DNA of 64,000 bases from Rickettsiales bacterium UBA4311 (GCA_002394665.1 DGUL01000002.1:1-64000); one strand, 5' to 3'. Shown: positions 8,339-17,806, counted from the stretch's first letter. Translations and numbers: made by a program. The notes: generated by a model not told the origin, from the sequence alone.

Positions 8339-9127
8339 TTAGCCACCAAATTCTATCTCACCGGTAAATACAAAAGTATAATTTCCACCAAGTAATACTG
8401 GTTTGCCGTCACCATCCCAACTGACTTCCGCGGAAGTATCCATAATATCTGAACCACGAGAAAAAACTTTTACATTTTTATCCACCAAATTATTAGCTAT
8501 ACAATAGCAAGCAACAGCACAAGTTCCAGAGCCACAAGACAAAGTTTCTCCACTTCCTCGTTCAATACTTCTCATAAAAACTTCCGTTCTTGAACGAACT
8601 TGAACATATTGAACGTTATATTCATTGTTTGGCATTCTGTCAATGTTGTCAAAATTATCCACCACAACAATTTTATGTAAGTTCCCGAGTTCAACCATAT
8701 CGCCGTCTATTGTAGGGATACCCATATTTACTTTTGCATACTTCGTATTTCTATCTGGCTTACCGAGCATCAACTTATTGCCAACTTGCACCCTAACGAG
8801 TGGCTTGTTTGTTTCGCGAGCGATGTAGCCGATAACGCACCGAATACCATTTCCACAATTCATTGCCTCTGTGCCATCAAAATTGAAAATACGAATTGCA
8901 ACATTTACACCTTTCTCATCGTCTGGTCTTTGACATTTGTGTATTGTAATCAACTGGTCGCAACCAATGCCAAAATTCCTATCTGTCAAAATTATCAAAT
9001 CGTTCCTTGTAAATTCTGTGTCTATGTGTTCGTTACGAAAATCAAAAATCGCAAAATCATTGCCAAATGCTTGCATTTTTGTAAATTTAAATAGCTCCGA
9101 CAAAAAAAATCTTGCTGAGAAGACCAT
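8339..9127 (-). CDS. dapF: Diaminopimelate epimerase
   Basis: Converts LL- to meso-diaminopimelate for peptidoglycan and lysine. Both catalytic cysteine motifs are present: MNCGNGIRC in the N-terminal half and GETLSCGSGTCA in the C-terminal half, with KMQAFGNDF near the start and GCDQL following. About 262 residues, normal. The start is unsure: ATG at 9127 adds some 15 residues before the family's usual FTKMQ start, and an upstream TTG at 9145 would overlap the promoter of the divergent gene at 9154. The gap to that gene is only about 26 bases. Confidence 0.95.
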   Translation of the reverse strand: MVFSARFFLSELFKFTKMQAFGNDFAIFDFRNEHIDTEFTRNDLIILTDRNFGIGCDQLITIHKCQRPDDEKGVNVAIRIFNFDGTEAMNCGNGIRCVIGYIARETNKPLVRVQVGNKLMLGKPDRNTKYAKVNMGIPTIDGDMVELGNLHKIVVVDNFDNIDRMPNNEYNVQYVQVRSRTEVFMRSIERGSGETLSCGSGTCAVACYCIANNLVDKNVKVFSRGSDIMDTSAEVSWDGDGKPVLLGGNYTFVFTGEIEFGG

Positions 9128-9153
9128 ATTGGTTATAATATGCAAGCTATTTT

Positions 9154-10359
9154 ATGATGAATGAAGGACGTCAACAAGAAGTGTCGCAGGAAGAACAACC
9201 AAAATTTGAAGATTGGAAGAAACAATTTGATTGGCAAAGTTGCGACGATACTAACTTTTTAGTCACCAGGTATGGCGATGATTATTTTTTAACAAAAATA
9301 GATACTTCACGTGGATTATTTAATATAAATCGCATCGCTTTATTGATGAAAGACGAACAAAGCGATGATTATATTATTCCTGGAACACAATTTAAAATTA
9401 GTGCCACAAACATGTCTCAAGCATTTATTGAAGAAATCGAAGGTGGAAATATCATTTTAGTCGATGGACAAGCTATTGCTAATAAGGCTGAATTGATTTA
9501 TTTTTTAAAAGAACAGGACAAGGGTATTCCTAAACAAGAGAGCATTAGTGATTATATGCGTGTGAATGAGCAGGAGGTAAAAAATGCAATTTCAGGCGAT
9601 TTTGTTTTTTTAGCAAAATCGACGACATCAGAGTCAGTCGTGCCTGTTAAATACACAAAGAAAGATAAAAAATTTTCAAAGGCCAAATATTTAAACTTAC
9701 GTTTGTTTTCCAAGAGTGTAAATGGCAATTTTCCGGTAATTGTAGAGCGGGAACCAGAAAATAAAAATGTTATTCTTTACAGTGGTAATAAGCTTGATTT
9801 CGATAAAAAATTCCTTAAAAATATATATTTTGACACAAGGAATCCTATTAGTCAGGTACAACGACAGTTGCAACAAAAAAAAAATCAGCCAATTATAGAT
9901 ATTGATTTTAATAAAATCAATCAAAATCGGCGGGTGTCTCAAATTCCAAATATTTATATTGCAAATAATGTACAAAATAATGATGTTAATACGAATACAG
10001 TCAATCTTAAAACAAGGAATAAAAAAACATCAAAGACATTATCATCAAGTGAACGTTTTGAAAAACTTATGAAAACCAATATACAAAAACGTAAAGTACA
10101 AAAACGTTCTTATCAAGTGGCAATGTTATGTGCCGATAAAGAAAAGAATGAAGAGGCGGAAAACTTAATGTATATGCCTGGCAACAAATTTAATCAATAT
10201 CTACGCAAATATCGCGAAGAAAGGGCTATGAATATGCTTTTAGGGAAAACATCTGACAAACAAAAGAAAACAGATGTTAAAATTTCTTCATCACAACCAA
10301 AACATAACACAAAACAAGCGAATAAAAGATACTTTTTGGGGTTGAAAGGTGGAAAATAA
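9154..10359 (+). CDS. Hypothetical protein, 401 residues
   Basis: Not recognised. A soluble protein without signal peptide or membrane segment. Residues 1-250 have a mixed, folded-looking composition with beta-rich stretches; from about 250 on it is Asn/Gln/Lys-rich with repeated KNxQ-like runs and ends in a basic tail (KRYFLGLKGGK). The ATG at 9154 follows ATG ATG-like sequence and is divergent from dapF. It has no operon partner. The A-rich, Asn/Lys-rich composition is like that of the other orphan genes here (286-990, the decayed gene at 2756). A secreted effector is possible but there is no direct evidence. Confidence 0.65.
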   Translation: MMNEGRQQEVSQEEQPKFEDWKKQFDWQSCDDTNFLVTRYGDDYFLTKIDTSRGLFNINRIALLMKDEQSDDYIIPGTQFKISATNMSQAFIEEIEGGNIILVDGQAIANKAELIYFLKEQDKGIPKQESISDYMRVNEQEVKNAISGDFVFLAKSTTSESVVPVKYTKKDKKFSKAKYLNLRLFSKSVNGNFPVIVEREPENKNVILYSGNKLDFDKKFLKNIYFDTRNPISQVQRQLQQKKNQPIIDIDFNKINQNRRVSQIPNIYIANNVQNNDVNTNTVNLKTRNKKTSKTLSSSERFEKLMKTNIQKRKVQKRSYQVAMLCADKEKNEEAENLMYMPGNKFNQYLRKYREERAMNMLLGKTSDKQKKTDVKISSSQPKHNTKQANKRYFLGLKGGK

Positions 10360-10382
10360 AAGAAAGTGGTTGAATTGGTGTT

Positions 10383-11156
10383 TTATTGCGTGAAAGCCAT
10401 CCCAACGGCACTCAAACCGCAATCGCAGTGGATGTTCTCCGCAGTGATTGCACTTGATAAATCGCTCAACAAATATAAAGCAGTTCCGGCGACATCTTGT
10501 TGCGTAATATTTCTTTTCATTGGAGAGACTTGTTCGCCAAATGTGAGGACTTTTTTGAACTCCCCAATAGCACTTGAAGCCAAAGTTTTTACAGGGCCGG
10601 CGGATATTGAATTTACACGAATTCCACGTTTTCCAAGATCGTTGGCAAGATAACGAACACTTGCTTCAAGAGCAGATTTTGCTACTCCCATAACGTTATA
10701 ATTTGGAATTATCTTTTCTGCTCCATAATAAGATAATGTCAAAACACTCCCGTTGTCCTTCAAAATTGGCTCAAAAGTTTTGCAAACCGCCGTCAAAGAA
10801 TATACAGAAATATCCATTGCCTGCAAAAAGTCTGCACGGCTAACGTTCATATAATCGCCTTTTAATGCCTCCTTGCTTGCAAACGCCGGAGCACAAACTA
10901 TAAAATCAATTTCGCCCAATTCCTTTTTTACAAATTCAAAAAACTCCGCGATACTTTCATCGCTCCCGCAATCACACTTTGCAGAGACGGCATTTTTGCC
11001 TTCAATCAAACCTTCAACTCTGCTTTTTGTTATATCAAGATAACTTATTGCCAATTTTGCCCCTTGTTCTAAACAAGCATTTGCAATTCCCCAGCACAAA
11101 GAACGTTCATTTGCAACGCCAATTACGATGCCTTTTTTACCTTCCAATAAATTCAT
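10383..11156 (-). CDS. fabI: Enoyl-[acyl-carrier-protein] reductase (NADH)
   Basis: Last step of the fatty-acid elongation cycle; SDR fold. Near the N-terminus IVIGVANERSLCWGIA is the FabI-type cofactor motif, APAFASKEALKGDYM follows, and the catalytic pair is in YNVMGVAKSALE (Tyr-x6-Lys), then RVNSISAGPVKTLASSAI over the substrate loop. About 257 residues with the ATG at 11156 (MNLLEGKKG), which matches the family; further upstream residues in the frame are not needed. It converges with the orphan at 9154. The expected target of triclosan-type inhibitors. Confidence 0.96.
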   Translation of the reverse strand: MNLLEGKKGIVIGVANERSLCWGIANACLEQGAKLAISYLDITKSRVEGLIEGKNAVSAKCDCGSDESIAEFFEFVKKELGEIDFIVCAPAFASKEALKGDYMNVSRADFLQAMDISVYSLTAVCKTFEPILKDNGSVLTLSYYGAEKIIPNYNVMGVAKSALEASVRYLANDLGKRGIRVNSISAGPVKTLASSAIGEFKKVLTFGEQVSPMKRNITQQDVAGTALYLLSDLSSAITAENIHCDCGLSAVGMAFTQ

Positions 11157-11241
11157 AAACTCAATAAACCAACGATTAAAGTTTTTTATTTTCAATGTTG
11201 ACTTTTTTGTTTATCATTTGACTATTAGTAGCTTCATCGCT

Positions 11242-11886
11242 ATGCGAGTTAAGACTAATGGAAAAAGTCAAAGAAAAATGCAAATAATTTTTACAGCTTT
11301 AAAATTTGTTTTTTACTTTTGGTGTTTGTTTGTTTCTATTTATCTTTTCATCTGTGCAAAAACTAGTCAAAAAGATTTTGAGAAATTTGAAAGATTTCGT
11401 CGTAATAATATTTCTCAATTAAAACAAATGAGAATAGAAAACAATCGATATTTCTTTCTGCAACAAATGTTCGCTGATTTAAGGACTAAGAACATACGCA
11501 TTGCACCAGAGTATTGGAGACTTTTGTCGAGATCTGAATTTAATATTAGAAGTTATAAAGTTGTAGATGTAAAACTTGCGGATATTCGTGTATGCTCCGG
11601 ACGGGATATAGAATTAAATGGTGCGATGCGGTTGGTTGAAGATGTTAAAAATCAAAATTCTGATAATGAAAGATCTAAAGCAGAACAGAACTTGTCGAAT
11701 GATTTTGATTCCATTCGGTTTGATATCCTAAAAAAAGAAATGAGTAATACCACATATGATATATCAAAAGCAATCATTGTGGTTGATAGCACCAACTGTG
11801 TGTTAGACGGATATCATCGTATAAAAATTTTGTTGGAGAAGTATAATAAGAATTACAAGATTAAGGTTTTGAAGTTTTATTTTTAA
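11242..11886 (+). CDS. Membrane-anchored protein with a ParB-like DGYHR motif
   Basis: A 214-residue protein with one hydrophobic span at about residues 17-37 followed by a charged helical region, and a C-terminal domain ending AIIVVDSTNCVLDGYHRIKI. That ending resembles the ParB/sulfiredoxin-like signature (hydrophobic strand, then x-DG-x-HR), and KVVDVKLADIRV some 100 residues earlier resembles the start of such a domain. The Cys of sulfiredoxin (GGCHR) is absent. The ATG at 11242 puts the start outside fabI; a longer frame from 11128 would overlap it. Function unknown; a membrane-bound ParB-like protein is unusual. It lies just upstream of glyA, same strand, 42 bases apart. Confidence 0.55.
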   Translation: MRVKTNGKSQRKMQIIFTALKFVFYFWCLFVSIYLFICAKTSQKDFEKFERFRRNNISQLKQMRIENNRYFFLQQMFADLRTKNIRIAPEYWRLLSRSEFNIRSYKVVDVKLADIRVCSGRDIELNGAMRLVEDVKNQNSDNERSKAEQNLSNDFDSIRFDILKKEMSNTTYDISKAIIVVDSTNCVLDGYHRIKILLEKYNKNYKIKVLKFYF

Positions 11887-11928
11887 GTTGACAATAGAAT
11901 TGTGTTTGTTTTCTTTCACAGCCACTTA

Positions 11929-13143
11929 ATGTTTGAAAAATTTGATATTCTCAATAAAAATTCTGAAATTTGCAACCAAGACAAGGAAGTTTTTGATATA
12001 ATGATAAACGAACAAAAACGGCAGGATAAAAGTATTGAACTTATAGCAAGTGAAAACATCGTTTCTCGTGCGGTATTGGAAGCAATGGGGTCGGTCTTTA
12101 CGAACAAATACGCAGAAGGATACCCACATCATCGTTATTATGGTGGATGTGAAAATATGGATGCTGTTGAAGAATTAGCACAGGAGCGAGCAAAGAAACT
12201 TTTTAATTGCGAATACGTTAACGTCCAACCTCATTCGGGGGCACAAGCAAATATGGCAGTATTTTTTGCACTTTTGCAACCCGGTGATACCGTGCTTGGG
12301 CTTTCTTTGGATTGTGGAGGGCATTTATCTCACGGATTAAAGGCAAATTTTTCTGGCAAATGGTTTAATTGCATTGGTTATGGATTAAAGGAGGATGGAA
12401 CAATTGATTACGACCAAGCAGAGGAGTTGGCTATGACGCACAAACCAAAATTGATAATAACTGGTTTTTCCGCGTATTCTCGTGTTGTTGATTGGAAAAG
12501 GTTTAGAGAAATAGCAGACAAATGTGGGGCAATTTTAATGTCCGACATCGCACACGTGGCTGGGCTTATAGCAGGCGGATATTATCCAAGTCCTATTGAT
12601 TATGCAGATGTAGTGACAACCACGACGCACAAGACATTGAGAGGCCCACGCGGAGGAATGATTATGGCAAAAACGAAAGATTTGGAGAAAAAAATAAATT
12701 CTGCTGTATTTCCCGGTATTCAGGGAGGGCCTTTGATGCATATTATTGCTGGTAAAGCTGTCGCTTTCGGCGAAGCATTGCAACCTGAGTGGAAAGTTTA
12801 TTGCAAAAATGTTATAGAAAATGCAAAAACTTTGGCTCAAACGATAATGGATGGTGGAGTTGATATTGTTAGTGGTGGAACCGACAATCATTGTATGCTT
12901 GTAGATTTACGTTCAAAAGGCATCACAGGGCTTGCATTGGAGAAGAGATTGCAAGAAAAATATGATATTGTCTGCAATAAAAATTCTGTTCCAAACGATC
13001 CGCAAAAGCCAACAATAACTTCCGGTGTTAGATTGGGAACTCCTGCTTGCACGACAAGAGGTTTTGGTAAAAAGGAATTCACGGAAATTGGCAATAAAAT
13101 CGTTGAAGTTGTCAATGAATTAGCACAGGAGGGTGGAAAATAA
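11929..13143 (+). CDS. glyA: Serine hydroxymethyltransferase
   Basis: PLP enzyme interconverting serine and glycine and loading one-carbon units on tetrahydrofolate. 404 residues. Motifs: ENIVSRAVLEAMGS, NKYAEGYPHHRYYGGC, VNVQPHSGAQAN, and the PLP lysine in TTTTHKTLRGPRGG. The ATG at 11929 (MFEKFD) is the plausible start; an upstream in-frame TTG would add a short hydrophobic run. It follows the gene at 11242 on the same strand. Confidence 0.97.
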   Translation: MFEKFDILNKNSEICNQDKEVFDIMINEQKRQDKSIELIASENIVSRAVLEAMGSVFTNKYAEGYPHHRYYGGCENMDAVEELAQERAKKLFNCEYVNVQPHSGAQANMAVFFALLQPGDTVLGLSLDCGGHLSHGLKANFSGKWFNCIGYGLKEDGTIDYDQAEELAMTHKPKLIITGFSAYSRVVDWKRFREIADKCGAILMSDIAHVAGLIAGGYYPSPIDYADVVTTTTHKTLRGPRGGMIMAKTKDLEKKINSAVFPGIQGGPLMHIIAGKAVAFGEALQPEWKVYCKNVIENAKTLAQTIMDGGVDIVSGGTDNHCMLVDLRSKGITGLALEKRLQEKYDIVCNKNSVPNDPQKPTITSGVRLGTPACTTRGFGKKEFTEIGNKIVEVVNELAQEGGK

Positions 13144-13191
13144 TGTAAAAATATAGGATATAGTGTGTTAAAGTGTTAAAATTAAAAACTA

Positions 13192-15711
13192 TCACATTGG
13201 CATATCCAAAAGTTGTCCGTTGTCCGTTTCAAGATTGTTATCAACATTCTCACTATTGTTTACTGGTTTTGTTGGTACATTATTTTGTGCTCCACTATTT
13301 ATTTTGTTTTTAGGTTTTTCTGTTTTCGTAAGATCATAAACTACACATAAAATAGCAATACCAGCACCGACAGCTAATATTCCAATTGAGAGACCTTTAT
13401 CAATATTTATAACATCTCCAATTCCGAGACCACCAATAAAACTTAAAGGAACACCGACTAAAAAACCAACAGCCGTTGCAGTATAATTCTTTTTATCAGG
13501 CGTATTGGTTGTTTTGTTTTTTTCTTTATTCTCTGTTTCTTTTCCGCTATTTTCATCTGTCTGGATAATCAACGGATCATAGTTGTCTGGAATAGGAGGA
13601 GGTGGTGCATATCCGCCAGCACCGTAAGAATTTCCACCAGAAATAAAAGAATTTAACGGCTGTTTTGGTTTAACGATTACCGTTTGAGATTTTAAAGTTT
13701 GCAATTTTTTACTTTCACTGATTAGTTTTGCAAGTTCTCTATCTTTACTTTTAAGAAGTTTGTTTTGTTGCTTAAGTTGTTCTTCATATTCTTTTCTTTT
13801 TTTTTCATCATTTTGCACTCGAGCATTTAGTCGATATATTTGTTGTTGGTTTGAGTTGTTCACAGTTCGCAATGCATCAAGGGCTTGACCATTTTCTCTC
13901 ATAAAATCGCTGGTCGTTTTTTCTTTGATTTGTGCAATTTCTTTATCTTTTTGTTTTTCAAAATCTTTTTTCATTTGTTCTTGTTCCTCTGCCAACTCTT
14001 GTTGTTTGGTTAACAATTGTTGATTATATTGATATTCTGCAAGCTCTGCCTTATTTTTTTCGTCCTCAACTCTTTTATTTGCTTCTGTTTCTGCTTCTGT
14101 AATTTTTTGATCGGCTTTATTATTTGCATCTTCAATCTCCTTTCGAGCATCTTCTTGTGCTTGTGCAATTTTTCGATCGGCTTCATCAATCTTCTTTTGG
14201 GCATCTTCTTGTGCTTCTGTAATTCGCTGTTCGGCTTTCTCCTGCATCGTTTTCATTTGTACATCTTTTTCTGCTGTTATTTGGTTTATTGCCTCGTTCT
14301 TTTTTTTTTGCAATTGTTCTATTGCTTTTTGTGCGTCGGTTTTGTTTTTTTCCAGTGCTTCTATATATTGTTTTTGTTGTTCTAATGTGTCTTGGTACTG
14401 GTTGTTGATGTTGTTTATTTCGGTTATTTTGGATGTTAGTTTATTAACTTTTTGATCATAGGTCTGTTTGTCTTTTGTCATTTTTTTTTGTTGTTCATCT
14501 ATTTTTTGTTGGAGTTTTGCTTGTTCTTCCTTGTTTTCAATCAGAGTGTTATATCTTTTCGCATCATTAACTGATAATTCAACGTATTGTTTCATTTCTC
14601 CTTTCCGAAAGTCAAGTTTAATAATATGTTGGTCGTCGCATTTGATGTTCAGCTGTTTTTCGTTGTCTTCGAGAATGTCATCATTAATAATTTCAAGTCG
14701 TTTTTTTTCTAACTCTGCTGGGTTTTTTAATAAGTCGTTTTTTTGTTCTTCCGTTACTCTGCTGTACAACTTCATACTTTTATATTGTCTGAGCCTTGGT
14801 GCTGCATGTTTTCCAACTAATATTTCTTCAAAGGAAATTTCTTCCGTATTTTGCTTGTTTGTTACTGGTCGCAATTCATAGTCGTCTAATTTGATTTTAT
14901 TCTCGTATTTAAGTTGGGTAAACACATGACTTTCTGCAATCTGCTCATCTGTAATTTGTTGATCTTTAGACCACCATTTTTCTTTTCCACCTGTTCTTTC
15001 TGATTTCCACATTATATCTTTGTTTAAAATTTTTTTTGCCTTTACACATTCTATTGCACTTATCTCGCCATAGTCGTAAAGATAAACTTTTTTTCCTAAT
15101 ATAAAAGGATTGTCTATCGTAGTAAGTTGACTTACTGACATCATCAGATCTGCTTTGCCCTTGACTGTTATATAATTGTTCCCGTTTATAATTATATTTT
15201 CTTCTACACTATTTGGATCAATAAGAAAGACATAACCATTGCATGGAGCGTTATTTCTGTGATAGAAATTCGTCACTTGCTGTCTACATATCCATCCACG
15301 AATGCCTTTGTTGTCTTTGCCTTTGTAGCCAAGGAGATTTTCTATCTGGATGTACGCTGTAGGATAGAGAGGACCGCTAGCATATGTAGATATATCTTTT
15401 TTATTTATCTTTTGAACTGCCTCTGTGAGATTTTTAAACATATATTCTTGTTTTATTTTGTGTGTATCATTGTCTGTACTGTGTTGTTTTGCTAGTGTTT
15501 TTGTTATTGAAAAAATATTGAACTTCTTGGATAAGGCTTTTGGATTTGATGGTGCACCATAAGATAGTGATGGATCATCATTCTTTATTAGCCTGCCATA
15601 TGCGTAATATGCTGGTTCTATCACAGTATAATTCGCTGAGATTTTACAAAAAAAAAAGAAAAAAACAAATAATGTAAGAAAAAGTATTTTACAAAAAAAA
15701 TCCAATAACAA
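13192..15711 (-). CDS. Large exported coiled-coil protein with C-terminal membrane hairpin
   Basis: Not a recognised family. 839 residues in clear blocks: signal peptide (1-26, very Phe-rich, before NYTVIEP); a globular domain (about 30-380) with paired Cys (142, 157) and aromatic residues; a long coiled coil (about 382-675) with a periodic section between 490 and 550 built from units like EAQEDAQKKIDEAD; a Gly/Pro linker with PPPPIP near 703; an acidic/Lys stretch; two hydrophobic segments (743-760, 773-793); and a Gln/Asn tail. The layout suggests a tethered rod, with one end membrane-anchored. It starts 23 bases inside the gene at 15689-15991, so the two are probably cotranscribed. Host or envelope role is inference. 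Confidence 0.75.
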   Translation of the reverse strand: MLLDFFCKILFLTLFVFFFFFCKISANYTVIEPAYYAYGRLIKNDDPSLSYGAPSNPKALSKKFNIFSITKTLAKQHSTDNDTHKIKQEYMFKNLTEAVQKINKKDISTYASGPLYPTAYIQIENLLGYKGKDNKGIRGWICRQQVTNFYHRNNAPCNGYVFLIDPNSVEENIIINGNNYITVKGKADLMMSVSQLTTIDNPFILGKKVYLYDYGEISAIECVKAKKILNKDIMWKSERTGGKEKWWSKDQQITDEQIAESHVFTQLKYENKIKLDDYELRPVTNKQNTEEISFEEILVGKHAAPRLRQYKSMKLYSRVTEEQKNDLLKNPAELEKKRLEIINDDILEDNEKQLNIKCDDQHIIKLDFRKGEMKQYVELSVNDAKRYNTLIENKEEQAKLQQKIDEQQKKMTKDKQTYDQKVNKLTSKITEINNINNQYQDTLEQQKQYIEALEKNKTDAQKAIEQLQKKKNEAINQITAEKDVQMKTMQEKAEQRITEAQEDAQKKIDEADRKIAQAQEDARKEIEDANNKADQKITEAETEANKRVEDEKNKAELAEYQYNQQLLTKQQELAEEQEQMKKDFEKQKDKEIAQIKEKTTSDFMRENGQALDALRTVNNSNQQQIYRLNARVQNDEKKRKEYEEQLKQQNKLLKSKDRELAKLISESKKLQTLKSQTVIVKPKQPLNSFISGGNSYGAGGYAPPPPIPDNYDPLIIQTDENSGKETENKEKNKTTNTPDKKNYTATAVGFLVGVPLSFIGGLGIGDVINIDKGLSIGILAVGAGIAILCVVYDLTKTEKPKNKINSGAQNNVPTKPVNNSENVDNNLETDNGQLLDMPM

Positions 15712-15991
15712 AACTCCAAAAAATTCTCGCAGTCGTTATGTGTTTATTCTCGTCAAAATCTGTTTTATAAACACAATCGTCAAAATTGACTGGAAGATTT
15801 GAACTTTTTAATAAATCACTGAACATTGAAGAGATTTTTTCACAAAAAAAATTTTGTTCACAAGAAACGCTATTTACCAAAATATCTTGCTCATTAAATA
15901 GCGTCAAAACAACATTGTTATCACTTTTTAGCGAGCAAACAATCTTCACTATAACAACAAAAGTTTGTAATTCTTGATTTTTACTTTTCAA
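15689..15991 (-). CDS. Short protein, possible remnant of TsaB N-terminal lobe
   Basis: A 100-residue frame, probably TTG-initiated, ending inside the 5' end of the next gene. Strand-like segments (VVLTLFNEQDILVN), a helix (KISSMFSDLLKSSNL) and the ending HITTARIFWSFVIGF resemble the N-terminal part of TsaB, where SFTGxRIxxxFAKG follows a similar helix. The glycine-rich turn is degenerate and the C-terminal half is missing, so if the relation is real it is a truncated relic. Otherwise unknown. Confidence 0.35.
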   Translation of the reverse strand: MKSKNQELQTFVVIVKIVCSLKSDNNVVLTLFNEQDILVNSVSCEQNFFCEKISSMFSDLLKSSNLPVNFDDCVYKTDFDENKHITTARIFWSFVIGFFL

Positions 15992-16025
15992 CTTCTTAAA
16001 AGTCGTTGGTTTTATTCAAAATACT

Positions 16026-16952
16026 ATGCGAGTGGGGCTTGTTTTTGGCGGACATACAACGGAAGGGGATGTTTCAAGAAATACAGCCTTAAATGTTCGT
16101 AGCTCACTGGAAAGACTTGGATACGAAGTAATCAATATTGAATTTGATAAAGATGTCGCTATACACATAATGGATGCAAATGTCGATGTTGTTTTTAATG
16201 CTATGCACGGACAATATGGCGAAGACGGATGTTTACAAGGTTTATTGAATATAATGAAGATACCTTATACACATAGCGGACTTTTGCCTACGGCTATCGC
16301 GATGAATAAAAAACTTAGCAATCAAGTTTTTAAAGATATCGGTTTAAACGCTATAAAAGGGATAGTTGTTTCAAAACAAGAATTACTTACCGACGAATGG
16401 AAAGATGCGGTAAAAAACAGCGTATTAAAAGATTGCAAAGAACTTTTTGTCAAACCAGTTTGCGATGGGTCTTCAAGAGATGCTTATTTAGTTCACGATA
16501 TAGAACAATTTTCTTTTAAAAATGTTGAGCTCCAAACGGCAAGTAATGAATTTTTGATTGAAGAGCGAATTATTGGACGAGAAATTCAAGTTGCCGTCGT
16601 CAACAATGAAGCTGTTGGAGCCCTTGAAGTTATCCCAAATCAAGAAAAAAGCGAATTTTACGATTATAAGGCAAAATATAGCGAGGATGGTGCCATTCAT
16701 AAAATTTTTAACGAAGAACCAACAAAACAAAAATTGCTTGAATATGCGGAAAAAATACACAAAACTCTTGGTTTAAGAAGCGTTTCAAGAAGCGAATTTT
16801 TACTGACAGATAAAAATGAGATCTATGTTCTTGAAGTAAATTCCCATCCGGGTTTAACCCAAACTTCCATAGTCCCAGAAATAGCTTTAAATAAAGGTAT
16901 ATCCTTTGATGATTTGGTTGAAATTTTATTGAAAGATGCGAAATACGATTGA
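16026..16952 (+). CDS. ddl: D-alanine--D-alanine ligase
   Basis: ATP-grasp enzyme making the D-Ala-D-Ala end of the peptidoglycan stem. 308 residues. N-terminal GLVFGGHTTEGDVS corresponds to the GGxSxExxVS motif; NAMHGQYGEDG and PYTHSGLLPTAIAMNKK are typical; the metal/phosphate region is EVNSHPGLTQTSIVP near the C-terminus. Its stop lies 17 bases inside ftsQ, the usual ddl-ftsQ coupling of the division and wall cluster. ATG start. Confidence 0.95.
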   Translation: MRVGLVFGGHTTEGDVSRNTALNVRSSLERLGYEVINIEFDKDVAIHIMDANVDVVFNAMHGQYGEDGCLQGLLNIMKIPYTHSGLLPTAIAMNKKLSNQVFKDIGLNAIKGIVVSKQELLTDEWKDAVKNSVLKDCKELFVKPVCDGSSRDAYLVHDIEQFSFKNVELQTASNEFLIEERIIGREIQVAVVNNEAVGALEVIPNQEKSEFYDYKAKYSEDGAIHKIFNEEPTKQKLLEYAEKIHKTLGLRSVSRSEFLLTDKNEIYVLEVNSHPGLTQTSIVPEIALNKGISFDDLVEILLKDAKYD

Positions 16953-17784
16953 TATATCCACAAAATCCGACATCATAAACTTCATTATTCTCAAAAGAAA
17001 GTTGAGGTTTTATATTAGAAAGTTTTTTCATATTTTTGCCATTGTTTTTGCTGTGGCTCTTTTGTCGTTCTGTGTTTATCATCGTGACGTTTTTGTAAAT
17101 GCTTTTACGGCCATAAACAACACTATCTCACAAATAGCAAATAAGGTATTTTCTTCAAAACCTGCGACAATAACAGCAATAGTTGACAAAAACACGGCAC
17201 TTGAAGATGAAGAAATAAATTCCATTGTAAAAGAACTTACAAAATACGGCTTTAATAAAAAAAAAATCAAACAAGCAATGGATAAACTTCTATTTGAAAA
17301 TAAGTTAATAGAAGCTGTAAATGTCCAGAGAGTAATTGCAAAAAATGAAATAAGGGTTTCAATCAAAGAAAAACAAATATTAGCAATCTTGTTGCAAGAC
17401 CCAAAGAATGAAAACACAGAAGAATACAACAAACAAATTATTACAACAGATGGCGATACAATACCATACAGAAAGACACGCCACAAAGATAAAATCAAAA
17501 TATATGGCTATTATGATAAAGCTCTGAACTTAAAAAATGTCATTCAAATACTGCAAAAATATAAAATAACTGATAAAATCAACTACATCAAGTTTTACCC
17601 AAGCCACAGGTTTGACATAAAACTTAAAAACGGACTTTTAATAAAACTGCCTCGTAAAAATTGGCAAAAGTCTCTTGCAAAGTTCATACAAATAGATAGC
17701 GAGTACTTGATTTCAAGCGGTCTTAACAATGTGAACTATATTGACTTACGGGCAGGTGAAAAAATAACGGTAAATATCAAATAA
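16936..17784 (+). CDS. ftsQ: Cell division protein FtsQ
   Basis: Bitopic divisome protein linking early (FtsZ/A) and late (FtsL/B/I/W) components. 282 residues: short cytoplasmic N-terminus, one membrane span at about 33-53, then a POTRA-like part (TAIVDKNTALEDEEINSIV... VNVQRVIAKNEIRVSIKEK) and a beta domain with GLLIKLPRKNW and an end like NVNYIDLRAGEKITV, which matches the family's IDLR ending. Assignment rests on this layout and on the overlap with ddl; the sequence itself is diverged. FtsA and FtsZ are about 40 kb away here. Confidence 0.87.
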   Translation: MRNTIDISTKSDIINFIILKRKLRFYIRKFFHIFAIVFAVALLSFCVYHRDVFVNAFTAINNTISQIANKVFSSKPATITAIVDKNTALEDEEINSIVKELTKYGFNKKKIKQAMDKLLFENKLIEAVNVQRVIAKNEIRVSIKEKQILAILLQDPKNENTEEYNKQIITTDGDTIPYRKTRHKDKIKIYGYYDKALNLKNVIQILQKYKITDKINYIKFYPSHRFDIKLKNGLLIKLPRKNWQKSLAKFIQIDSEYLISSGLNNVNYIDLRAGEKITVNIK

Positions 17785-17806
17785 TAACAATGTTTTAGTT
17801 TAATTT

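Noticed and set aside
13000..15000. Long plus-strand frames across the coiled-coil gene (such as 14017-14385)
   Set aside because: They are Phe/Leu/Cys-rich mirror frames of Glu/Lys/Gln codons of the coiled coil on the other strand.
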